Assembly: GCA_949825025.1 (NCBI GenBank)
Contig: OX463785.1
Span: 9,983,971 to 10,047,970, forward strand
Length of the DNA: 64,000 nucleotides
Source of the DNA: Siphlonurus alternatus
Lineage: Eukaryota; Arthropoda; Insecta; Ephemeroptera; Siphlonuridae
Direction: 5' to 3'
Shown here: positions 15,301-24,128 of the stretch, in pieces
Layout of the letters: each line of letters begins with the position of its first letter
How positions within the stretch are numbered: the stretch's first letter is position 1
The notes under the pieces: generated by a model
Database searches by the model: none
What the model saw: the letters and a program-made list of their open reading frames with translations, nothing else
Told to the model about the DNA's origin: nothing
Program-made: the position numbers and the translations under genes

Positions 15301-18300
15301 TCAATATCTAGGCAGTAAAATTAGATATCTGTATAAAATATTTTGGAATATTAGCAGATGAGCTATTGATTTATTTTCTTCCTTGAACGAAAAACATTAA
15401 ATTATAATTAAATAGTTTGTTTTTATTTAAGTAGAGTTTATCTTTGAAAGTTTACTTATGTGCTTTATATAAAATATATTTGAAGCAAGTGGAGTATGTA
15501 AGAATCGAGTGCTGTGGAGGTCTATTTGTGGACAACGGAGGTAGCAATGCTGCTGGCTTACCCCGTAAGAGATATGGCGTCATGGTATATTCTCATAACA
15601 CTGTATTGTTGCAGGTACTCTCGTACTAGTAAGGTTGTCACGGTTCCCTCACTCGTTAAAGGACAGCCTGGTTCCGTGTACGTAAACTTCACTATCTCGC
15701 TGGAGGACACAGAATCTTGGTCTCAGACCCACGACTTTGGTTTGGAAGAGAACGTTGCCTCACAGAACTTCTCTAGTGACTCCGATCTGAGTGCTGCGTT
15801 GGGAGCGCTAGAGAACAAGTACCCTGGCATGGCAGAGTTTCAGGCGGGGGACAGCGAGGTCAGCATGAGGATCCACTCCCTGGCTGTCAACATGGAGGTG
15901 AGGAGAGAACTGTCAGTTAATTAATGAGAAAAAGTGGCCGCACAATATTAATAATTGAGTGATGTTCTCGGAAAAAATAAAATATTTTTTATGAAAGTAT
16001 CCATTTATATGTTCTTTGAATAAAAAAATTAAAAAATTAATGAAGCAACAAATAAAGTACCGTTACAATGCTTCATGAAAGAGGGAAAAATATAAAATAT
16101 TAAATTATTTATTTATTTACAGTATTTATTTATTTTTTAATATATATAATACGTATACAGTATATACAAAATATAAACGTAAAACATTTATTAATTTGAG
16201 AAAAAATCTTAATTTTAATTGTTAAGTGAATATTTAACACAAAGATTATTGATTTATTTACTAATATACTGTATAGCAAAATTATAAAGTTATTTTAAGA
16301 ATTACAGTATTAATTAAAAGTCCCCTCAATAATTGTAAACCCTAATTAAACTTTTCTTGGATCGCTGAACATTAAATTTATGTCATGTACCATTTTGCAG
16401 TGATTGGAAAATATTGTTCTTTATCTTGCAGGCTGGATCTCCTGAAGAGGGCAAGCTAAAGATTGTATTGCTGGGAGGGATGCGCGCCTCTCAGCCAATG
16501 GGACGAGAGCTGCTGATTCGACTAGCCAATCACGTGATGGCAGGGGATCAGAAAGGAGACAAAGCATCTCGCTCTATCCTGCAGAAAGCAAGCCTTTTGT
16601 TTGTTCCCGGCGTGGATAGAGGCTTTCATTTGGTTAAACGTGAGTAGCTTATATAGAGACTAGTGTCAAAATTATTACTTTAAATTAAATATTAGCTTTA
16701 TATTTAACTGTTTTAGCCCCCATGAAAATGGAAGATTCTTCAAGAATCTTAAAAAGATTCTTAACGATTCATTGCGACATAGGACATAAAGATAAATCAA
16801 GATAAATTGTAGCACACAGCTTTAATCTCAATTTTAGAAGATTTAATTTGTTTTAGCTATGCATAATTTAAAAAAATATACATAAAAAAACAAAAAAACA
16901 AAAACAAAACAAAACAAAAAAAGTGGATTAATTCATTATTCCACCATTATTTTACGTTTTTTTTTTTTCCCCACATTTTCCAGGCAAATTGTAGCAAATT
17001 TTAATAATGCCATGGTTATCGTGAGGTGCTAATCTAACTGCTCCTCTCCTAGCGACGTGTCACTCCAACTCTGACCCGAGAGAGGTCCAATCACAGCTGG
17101 TGGCTGGGGGACGTGACGCTATATCTGAAGCTCTGAGGTCTCTCATCCGTGCACACCAAGCAGACCTAGTCATCAACGTAGCCGGTGGGGCTTACAGTGT
17201 GGGGTGAGTGACCTATGATGACTTTCGTGAGTGAATAATTTGTCTAGGAGAAACTTTCTCTCTAGCTGTTTCTCGTATTAAAATCTAGCTGATTCATGGA
17301 CAATAGGCTAAAATTATATTGGTTCAGGTTAATTTTGATGCAATAAATTTTGAATGGCTTTGAGGTTAATAGCTAGAGGCTTCAAGTGAATGCGCCCCGT
17401 GATGTTCATTTGTGTCGCTAAGGTCTTTGCTTGCACTTAAAATTGAAGCAAAGTTTTTTTTTTTTCTAACTTTTCTTGGTTATACAAAATATAAATGACT
17501 TAAAAATCTAAATCTTGCATTATTCACAGTATTTTTTAATTTGGATTGAAGATCTTTAAAAATTTAATAATTTTCTTGAATCAGCTAACTTGAAGCCTCT
17601 ATTGTCATATAATATATGTTAGAGTAGGTAATATTTAATACTGTAATTATTTATTATGTCTACAGTACACCTACCAGCGAGTCCATGACTGACATGACCC
17701 TCTTCTACTCTCTACAGCAAGCATTCTCAGAGCACCACCCTGTGCTTTCAAAGGTCAGTTGAAGGGTTCAACTTGTAAAGAGAACTTTAATTTTTGCACT
17801 TATTTTTCTCTCATTTTCAAATGCCTGTACTTAATTTTTTTACAGTGTTTAGCCTATAAGAATTTGCTTATGCTTATTTTAATGTTCACAGACTAAATCC
17901 TTATGTGACGTCAGCAATCATACGGAGATGTCTTTAGAGGATTATTTCTTCAAAGAATTTGGTGTGCCTACAGTAAGATACTTGTAGAAAATATTACTTA
18001 ACTTTTGCATATAGCAACAAAAGCTGACATTTGATTGGTTGTAGGTGACACTACGTCTGGGTTGCTGTTGTTATCCACCAATCTCAGAACTCGTACCAAT
18101 GTGGAAGGATAATTTGGAACCAATGATGAACTTACTCTCTGCAGCATTACAAGGTGTGTTCTTTTAAAACATGTTTTCATGTAAAAATTAAATCTAAGAA
18201 ATAATTTCTCACATTTTGTTTTAATTATGTACTCAAGGTTAAAATCACGTGAGATCAATAAGGAAATGGACGAGGTCAATAGATTTTGATGAATTTCACA

Positions 18301-19221
18301 TATGTTACACATCTGACGTAGGGTGATGAGGTTTGGATATTATTTTTTCAAATTTCGAAAAAAAAAAAAAAAAAAAAACGATTTTCAGAATTTTTCAAAA
18401 ATTTAATAACGAGGGCAATCACGAGAAATAAAAAAAATTGTATCTCAAATTCTGCTCAACATAGAATTACAATTTAAATTTCTGTAAGTTTGTAGTAGAA
18501 TTGCTAAACTTTTTTGCATTGATGATGTTGACCTTGAAATTTTATTTAGGTCAAAGGTCAGAGGTCAAACTACAAAAAGCATATTTATTCACACAAGATA
18601 TCTAGCTAAAAAATTTCGAGATATAGGTTTTGAAGAGGGTCTATCCTTCTATAACATACAGTTTTCAAATGTTTGGGATAATTCAAGAATTTTAAGTTAC
18701 GATTATTTTTTAAAAAAAATTTCGTGGTTTTTTGAAAAATTTTGTAATATTTTTTCCAAAAATGTCGCATGTGTTAACAATATGACCAAGGTCAATGAGG
18801 TTTGGGCATTATTTTTTCAAATTTCTAAAAAAGACTCGAAATTCAAAATTCAAGATTTTCAAAAAAACTCAGAAAAATTAATAAAAAAATGTTAACTTCA
18901 AAATTTTGAATTATCCCAAACATTTGAAAACTGTATTTTATAGAAGGATAGACCCTCTTCAAAACCTATATCTCGAAATTTTTTAGCTAGATATCTTGTG
19001 TGAATAAATACGCTTTTTGTAGTTTGACCTCTGACCTTTGACTTAAAAAAAATTTCAATGTCAACATCATCAATGCAAAAAAGTTTAGCAATTCTACTAC
19101 AAACTTATAGAAATTTAAATTGTAATTCTATGTTGAGCAGAATTTGAGATACAATATTTTTTATCTCTTGAGATTGCCCTCTTTATAGTCTTTATTAAAT
19201 TTTTGAAAAATTCTGAAAATC

Positions 19222-19260
<39 letters not shown>

Positions 19261-21305
19261 AAAATTGAAAAAATAATATCCGAACCTCATCACCCTAGGT
19301 CAGATGTGTAACATATGTGAAATTCATCAAAATCTATTGACCTCGTCCATTTCCTTATTGATCTGACGTGATATTAACCTCAACTAACATGGCATTATTT
19401 TTAAAATTCAAGCTCAATTAAGCAAAACATTTTTTAACATAAATGATAACAAAAAAAAAAAAAAAAAGGCAGTAACAAATTGTTTTTATTTTTATGTACT
19501 GTATGATGCTGTTGACATAACTACAGTATTAGTAAAATAATGATTTAAGTATTTCATTGCCTGAATTCAATAAATTAAAAGTTTGAACCATCAAATTTTC
19601 TTTGATCATAACTGACAAGATCTTTTTTTCTTCATAATATCTTTCTCTTTTTTCTTTTTTGTTATGTTTGCTTAAAATACATTCCGAACATCTGAGACAA
19701 TATTTCTTCTCTTCTGTTTCTCAGGCGTCCAAGGTCGTGTGGTTGACTCGAAAGGCTCCCCCATTCGAGAGGCTCACATCAAGATGCTCGGAGGGTCTCA
19801 GATCAAGGTCTCGTTCTCCGCCAACGAAGCAATGTTCCGAGCTCTGCTTCCCGTTGGCTCTCATCGGCTCAGCGTGTGGGCAGAGGGGTGGGAAGGAAGG
19901 GAGGTGGTGATGGAGGTCTCCAAGGGGGTAGTCACTGCCTTGGACATCGTGTTAGACAAGGAGAAAGGAGAAGCAGAGGGGTACAAAAATGTCCAGAAGA
20001 CACAAGAGTGGATGGCTAACCTCAAGAGAAAGTATCCTACCCTCCTCAGATTTTTACCGTGAGTGAATTTTATTGTTTTCCTGATATTTTGGTGATGTAC
20101 AAGTTGTTTTTCATCTTCATAGTTGTAAAAAAAGTCTGCTTCCCCATGTAAAACTCAGCCTTTATAATCTATTTTTCAATTAGGAGATTCAAAATGATCT
20201 TATCCATGAATGATTTTTTTTTATTTATTATTATGCATGATTTTCAATTCAATTAAAAAAAAAAAGAGCTATGATATTACTAGTGAATAAGCTATAATAT
20301 GACTTTCTTTTTCTTTTTTTTTTGTGCAAAAATGAATAGAGGGTGCAAAGTTTTGCTACTCTGATTTTTTTCAGATTTTTTAGAGCTTGGGAACTATTTT
20401 TTAAAAAAAATATTGAAAGTAGAGAGAGACTTCTTAATCTTAAAAATAGGGGGGTGGGATGAAAGCTGATCTTGGCAAAACTTTTACGCAATACTTCCTA
20501 GCTTCTAAAAATCTGAAAAAAAAAATCAGGGTAGTATAATTTGATTCCCTCTATTCATTTAAAAAAAAATCATGTGCATTCTCCAATTAGACTGGGCTAT
20601 GAGTGGATGTTGACTGCTAAAACTCACTCTTTTGTATTCCCAGGGTTGGTGCGGGCGTTGAGGCGATGGAGCTGGGAGTGGAGCACATCAATCCCGAGTC
20701 GGTCCCTGCAGTTGCTATCGTGTTGGAACACGCCTCTCAGCCACACTGTCTCTCGAGAGAAGTGGCGTTAAAGCTGGCGGAACATCTCGTGTCGAGGTTC
20801 AACTCTGATCAGCTGGCAACCAAGATGCTGAGGGCCTCGAGAATATACATCCTGCCGATACCAACCTTGGAGCAAGGTGAGTGCTCATAGTGTTACTAAC
20901 ATCAATTACTTTTATTGCAGAATTGGATAGAGAGTGCAAAGTTATTCTGATTTTTTTCGAGCCCGGAAAGTATTTTTAAAAAAAATTTGAAAGTCCATTT
21001 TATAATGTCACGAGGCAGCATTTCTTAATAAGAGGATAGGACTTTGTCGCTGCAAAAAGGGGTGTGGTTTTTAAGACTGTACTTTCTGTATTTTTTAAAA
21101 ATAATTCCCGAGCTTGTACTCTCTCTTCATTGCTGCAATAAAAAAATTTGGGGTTTACGCTACTGTTTATGGAGGAATAAATTCAAGTCAAGTTTTGGCT
21201 AAATACACATCAAGCTGACATGATTTTTTAAAATAATTTATTACCTGTTAATCATTTTCAAAGTCAAATTTAATAAAACATTAGTAATTGCATGATTATC
21301 CACAC

Positions 21306-21337
<32 letters not shown>

Positions 21338-24128
21338 AAAGGTTATAATAATATTTTCAGCAGAATTGATGAACATTTTATTTGGTATTTTATATATAAT
21401 TAACTGTACAGAAATCACAGTGTTCATGACCCCTCTTGATTGTCACAGGTTCAGGGTGGACTGACGTTGATGCCGCCGCCTGGCTGCACTCCAAGGGTCC
21501 TGTCGTGACTGCGGTGCTCTCCACGGGGGCTCTGGGGGTGGCTGTACCCTCGAGATCTGTCATGGGACAGACTCCAGACCGCCAGGTGGGGCCAGCACTC
21601 TTTTATTGTTGTTTATTTTTTATGTACACATTATTCAAATTTTAAGGAAAGTAAAAACCATTGAGATTTTTATAATAATATATATATTGTTTTAAGTATT
21701 ATGTACCGTTTTTTCATATTTATATTGGTTTATGAATAAAAATATGAAGCGATACTTGTATTTTAATTGCTAATTACAAGGCTCTTGGCTGTTGATTTTA
21801 ACATACTTTAAACAAAATATAATTATATATTTTATTTATACATTAAACATTTAAATATTATTAAAATATTCTCAATATATATTTTTTTTTCTTGCAACAA
21901 CAAATAATTAAATTAGATAAGAACTTTAAAATTAGTTGAGTCATTGTTAAAATTGGTCGTTATTTGAGAAAAAGCTTAATAACTGACCTTACATTGCAAT
22001 GTTCTTTCAGTTAATAAAAGTTAATTTGATGAATATAGGAATTTCTTAAGATAAAATATGAACCATCCAGTCTAAATGTTAAAAACTGAATTTTCATTCT
22101 ATTAACTTGTCGTCCATTATTCTCAGGTTCTACTGGAGATGGCCCAGTCTTACGTGCGTGACAACGCTGTGATGAAGCAGCGTCCTGCGCCCATCGTAGC
22201 AAAATGTCCTCCACAGTCAGGAGCGACCTGGGACGCCAAGCCGGGAGAACTGCTGGTATGTCGTGATTTTGTGAAGGGAGTTAGTAATTAAAAATAGTGG
22301 TATCAGCATTAAAAATAAAAATAAGGATAAAAGTTTAATTTACTTTCTAAATTTTAATTTCTATGAAGATAATTTTCAAATCTTGTGTTGCTTTAGAGCT
22401 ATATATGAAAAATTTATACTTCTCATAGGGTACAGTACATAAATTTTTGATAAAGAAAAAAAAATGCTTATTTAATACATAAAAAATACTTAAGGGTAAG
22501 ATAACACGAACAATCGATTGTTGTTAGTCCCATTTGATTAACATGTAAACCTTAGCAACCTCATAATGATTCTGAATTTTTTTTTAGAGACAGTTCTTGG
22601 CACCAAAAAAATATGGAAAAAATTTCAAAACAATCGGACGATCCAATTTTTTTAAATTAATTTTTTAGTTTCGGTCTCCATGGGAAAGCCCTATACTGAA
22701 AATTTAAAAAAATCATTTAAAAAAATTGGATCGTCCGATTGTTTTGAAATTTTCTCCATATTTTTTTAATGCCAAGAACTGTCTCTCAAAAAAAATTCAG
22801 AATCATTATGATGTTGCTAAGGTTTACATGTTAATCAAATGGGACTAACAACAATCGATTGTTCGTGTTATCTTACCCTTAAAATGTCACTTATGAAAAC
22901 AACATTTTTTTATTTTTTTAGAAACAGGTATGTATTTTACTTTGCTTCACAAGAAAAACAATATATTGATGTACAGTTCTTAAAGTTAAAAATTGGAATT
23001 CCTATGTAATATTCTAATGCATGTATTCCAATTTTTAACTTTAAGAACTGTACAGATATTTCTTCAATATCTTAACTTCATAACCTTCTCTCTCATAGCT
23101 TTTATACCATATTTTATTAGAATTTTAACAGTTTTGACAGAATTTTTCAATTCATGTACTACAGTAAAAACTAGTTACTATGTAACTTGTTGTTAGGTAA
23201 AACTGATTTTGAGTTAAGGAGATTATGGTCCCATAAAAAATAATTAGCATTGTGTGGATAGCAAAAACTCGATACAAGGTAAACCAAATTTCCTGTGTCT
23301 CTTAACTTTACATAATAACAAGTTTTTACTGTATACACTATAAAAGTATGCAAGATTGTAATCCATTCACAATAATTCCAGGACCTGAGTTACAACTCAT
23401 CCAGCACTCTACCTCTTGGAGTTTACATCAGCTGCGAAACGACTCCTGCTCCTTCTGAACTGCTCCGAATCTGGCGAGAAAACCGTGAAGCTCTTCTCAG
23501 CCTTCTCGGAGAAAATTTACATCGCGGAGTGACTGGATTTGTTGTCAACGAGCATTCAGGTGCCCCCGTATCAGACGCCGTTCTTTCTGTAGACTCGGAA
23601 TCTAACGGAGCAGCGCATCATGATTTTCATTCTAGACCGAATAGTGGAGCTTTCTGGAGACCATTATCATTAGGAGAACATGTAATTACAGTCAATGCTC
23701 CCGGCTATCTACTGTTAACTAAACTGGTACATGTTTCAGTTAATGGTAATGATCATAGTAATATTACATTTAGATTAATGGAAGATGATAGAGTATTTGG
23801 AGTACCTAGAATGGCAGTAATTATGAGTTTTGGTTTAATATTTTTAGCTGCTGTAACTTGTACTTTACTTTGTTTTGCATTTAGAAAACGTGGTAAAAAA
23901 GATCTGAATAGAGATGCTTATAATTTTCAAGCGTTACGTACTACGGCTTATGATGATGATTTTGATGATGAAGAACATGAATTAACGGAAAAGAATGGGA
24001 CAACGTTATTAAATAGAGCATATCGTCAGAGACCTTATAGAGACGTTAGCAGTTCAGACGATGAAGTAGATGTTTTAGTAAGAGCAGGAAGAGATGATGT
24101 CGTTATTAACGGAAATCTGTCGCCTTAG
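346..24128 (+). CDS. CPD: Carboxypeptidase D (silver), 3' 21 exons; 5' end outside window
   Basis: Metallocarboxypeptidase of the M14B (N/E) family. The family removes C-terminal Lys and Arg from peptides in the secretory pathway. Exons read: 346-515, 1021-1182, 2744-2894, 3902-4029, 10520-10756, 11560-11751, 12404-12489, 12892-13095, 13949-14191, 14958-15124, 15615-15897, 16432-16639, 17053-17203, 17666-17753, 17892-17972, 18045-18153, 19725-20058, 20644-20876, 21449-21585, 22127-22255, 23382-24128. All borders are GT-AG and all phases join, giving about 1,413 codons. Hallmarks are [33 protein letters not shown] and NLHGG, with a transthyretin-like module after each peptidase unit. The end carries one membrane helix ([15 protein letters not shown] onward) and an acidic cytoplasmic tail. 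The start codon and most of the first peptidase unit lie upstream of base 1. Four units are visible, against three in vertebrate and fly CPD. A candidate polyadenylation signal is at 25332. Confidence 0.95.
1218..1295 (-). repeat. Interspersed repeat fragment F (reverse copy)
   Basis: The reverse complement contains GGCTTACCCCGTAAGGG and matches pieces at 15505-15580, 35640-35695 and 53730-53795. The family is unidentified. Confidence 0.5.
2008..2085. other. Small GC-rich islet in a CPD intron, unidentified
   Basis: About 75 bases rich in CG and CTG within an intron (1183-2743) that is otherwise AT-rich. There is no open frame with recognisable homology. It may be a repeat remnant. I see nothing else in this intron. 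Confidence 0.25.
3320..3830 (-). pseudogene. Fragment of a non-LTR retrotransposon (RNase H and C-terminal end)
   Basis: The minus-strand frame ending at 3320 reads [20 protein letters not shown], the typical RNase H GNExAD motif. It continues into [16 protein letters not shown] and a Cys/His knuckle ([17 protein letters not shown]), as in Jockey-type elements. A stop lies upstream at about 3835, and neither a reverse transcriptase nor an endonuclease domain is present. It is a 5'-truncated, dead copy inside a CPD intron, opposite to the gene. Confidence 0.75.
4584..4887. repeat. Hairpin MITE, family B
   Basis: The ends GAGTATCAACTTC and GGTCAATACTCC are inverted. The arms share AGAGGGTGCAAAGTTATG with the other family B copies (11119, 20327, 20916, 51234, 53341, 56721, 58032). 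Confidence 0.7.
5206..5334. repeat. Short inverted-repeat element
   Basis: TCAAGGGTGG near the left end pairs with CCACCCTTGA at the right. Single copy in this window. Confidence 0.4.
5909..6817. mobile_element. TTAA-flanked hairpin MITE, family A (interrupted copy)
   Basis: TTAA flanks the inverted ends GGTAGAGATAACGTTGATC and GATCAACGTTATCTCTACC. The left arm runs to about 6100 and the right arm resumes at about 6610. The gap holds the SINE at 6126-6445 and AT-rich DNA. The arms match the copies at 40776 and 49272. TTAA target duplication is characteristic of piggyBac-type elements. No transposase is encoded. Confidence 0.75.
6126..6445 (+). mobile_element. tRNA-derived SINE nested in a family A MITE
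   Basis: Starts with a tRNA-like head containing an A-box-like GGTGTAGTGGTTAG and a B box GGTTCAAATCC with matching spacing. An unrelated body follows, and the tail ends in repeated CCAA units. Transcription by RNA polymerase III from the internal boxes is inferred. It is not a functional tRNA gene, because the arms do not pair cleanly. Confidence 0.7.
7645..7712. repeat. Small foldback
   Basis: CATGTGACAGTGTTTAA pairs with TTAAACACTGTCATGTG. It resembles the outer ends of the nested element at 38660-39165 in ending near ATCCGTATT. Confidence 0.45.
10311..10487. repeat. Hairpin element, family C
   Basis: Inverted ends with ACAGTAAAAACTTGTTATTA on the left and TAATAACAAGTTTTTA on the right. 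The interior AGGGACCCAGGAAATTGGG is shared with copies at 23160 and 37510. It ends 33 bases before the acceptor of CPD exon 10520. Confidence 0.65.
11119..11430. repeat. Hairpin MITE, family B, in a CPD intron
   Basis: The ends TGGACAACCTGCATGA and TCATGCAGGTTGCCC are inverted. It has the family B core (TAGAGGG, TTCAATAATTTTT, CCCTCTATTCATTTCTGC). Confidence 0.7.
13521..13710. repeat. Hairpin element, family D
   Basis: TCCAGAATAATGAGC at the left is inverted as GCTCATTATTCTGGA at the right. The interior GAGTGCAATTATGAT is shared with 39669-39841. Confidence 0.6.
14408..14607 (+). repeat. Exact tandem duplication of 100 bp
   Basis: 14408-14507 and 14508-14607 read identically, each starting GGCCTCCAGTGTACACTCC. 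Each copy is itself weakly palindromic. In the CPD intron before exon 14958. Confidence 0.85.
14901..14919 (+). repeat. CT microsatellite
   Basis: About nine TC units 38 bases before the acceptor of CPD exon 14958, where it could serve as part of the pyrimidine tract. Confidence 0.9.
15505..15580 (+). repeat. Interspersed repeat fragment F
   Basis: Contains ATTTGTGGACAACGGAGG and TGCTGCTGGCTTACCCCGTA. Related pieces lie at 1218 (reverse), 35640 and 53730. Confidence 0.5.
17374..17601. repeat. Inverted-repeat element, family E
   Basis: TAGAGGCTTCAAGT at the left and ACTTGAAGCCTCTA at the right. The same ends bound 62939-63220. Confidence 0.55.
18239..19377. mobile_element. 1.1-kb foldback element with arms over 500 bp and TTAA ends
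   Basis: Left ATCACGTGAGATCAATAAGG is inverted as CCTTATTGATCTGACGTGAT at the right, each bounded by TTAA. The arms (about 18243-18715 and 18895-19373) pair over most of their length, including AGGTCAAAGGTCAGAGGTC against GACCTCTGACCTTTGA. Long A and T runs (18360, 19226) also face each other. No coding capacity. It lies in the CPD intron before exon 19725. Confidence 0.75.
19226..19259 (+). repeat. Poly-T tract of about 34 bases
   Basis: Uninterrupted T run inside the right arm of the foldback element. The facing A run in the left arm is shorter. Confidence 0.9.
20327..20580. repeat. Hairpin MITE, family B
   Basis: AATGAATAGAGGG at the left is inverted as CCCTCTATTCATTT at the right, with the family core. 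It ends about 60 bases before the acceptor of CPD exon 20644. Confidence 0.65.
20916..21148. repeat. Hairpin MITE, family B
   Basis: ATTGCAGAATTGGATAGAGAG pairs, with mismatches, with CTCTCTTCATTGCTGCAAT. It lies 40 bases after CPD exon 20644-20876. Confidence 0.6.
22490..22882. mobile_element. TTAA-flanked hairpin MITE, family A'
   Basis: TTAA bounds the perfect ends GGGTAAGATAACACGAA and TTCGTGTTATCTTACCC. The arms pair over nearly their full length around a centre near 22690. Interior blocks (ATTAACATGTAAACC, CCATGGGAAAGCCC) are shared with family A. Confidence 0.8.
22971..23053. repeat. Short perfect hairpin
   Basis: 29-base arms (22971-22999 and 23025-23053) starting GTACAGTTCTTAAAG and ending CTTTAAGAACTGTAC, with a 25-base loop. 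No mismatch between the arms. In a CPD intron. Confidence 0.75.
23160..23334. repeat. Hairpin element, family C
   Basis: TACAGTAAAAAC at the left and GTTTTTACTGTA at the right. It ends 47 bases before the last CPD exon. Confidence 0.6.

Larger units (their letters stand above)
10520..15720 (+). other. CPD unit 2: complete, apparently active peptidase domain plus transthyretin-like module
   Basis: The exons from 10520 to 14191 give a full domain. It has the zinc ligands of MHGNE, the NTR and NPDG motifs, the substrate-binding [11 protein letters not shown], the third zinc ligand in NLHGG, and a catalytic-glutamate region [14 protein letters not shown]. The transthyretin-like module follows (14958-15124 and the first third of 15615-15897; [13 protein letters not shown]). 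No key residue is missing, so an active enzyme is inferred. Confidence 0.9.
15750..19970 (+). other. CPD unit 3: degenerate, probably inactive peptidase domain plus transthyretin-like module
   Basis: The unit begins in exon 15615-15897 ([20 protein letters not shown]). The zinc motif position reads [15 protein letters not shown], so both the His and the Glu of HGNE are gone. The NLHGG position reads [10 protein letters not shown], so the third zinc ligand is also lost. The region equivalent to the catalytic glutamate reads [11 protein letters not shown]. The fold-defining spacing is kept, and a transthyretin-like module follows in 19725-20058. An inactive third domain is known in vertebrate and fly CPD. 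A binding or structural role is inference. Confidence 0.8.
19980..24125 (+). other. CPD unit 4: second degenerate domain, transthyretin-like module, membrane helix and tail
   Basis: A new unit starts at 19980 with [17 protein letters not shown]. At the zinc motif it reads [14 protein letters not shown]: the His remains but the Glu is replaced. The third ligand position reads [13 protein letters not shown] and lacks His. The transthyretin-like module is in exon 23382-24128 ([27 protein letters not shown]). The helix is at 23811-23882. The tail of about 81 residues contains [20 protein letters not shown] and an acidic cluster, as expected for trans-Golgi sorting of this family. That sorting role is inferred from the family. 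Confidence 0.8.

Noticed and set aside
18239..19377. A nuclear receptor response element from the facing AGGTCA-like repeats
   Set aside because: AGGTCAAAGGTCAGAGGTCA is suggestive, but it lies in both arms of a mobile foldback, so the match is more simply part of the element.
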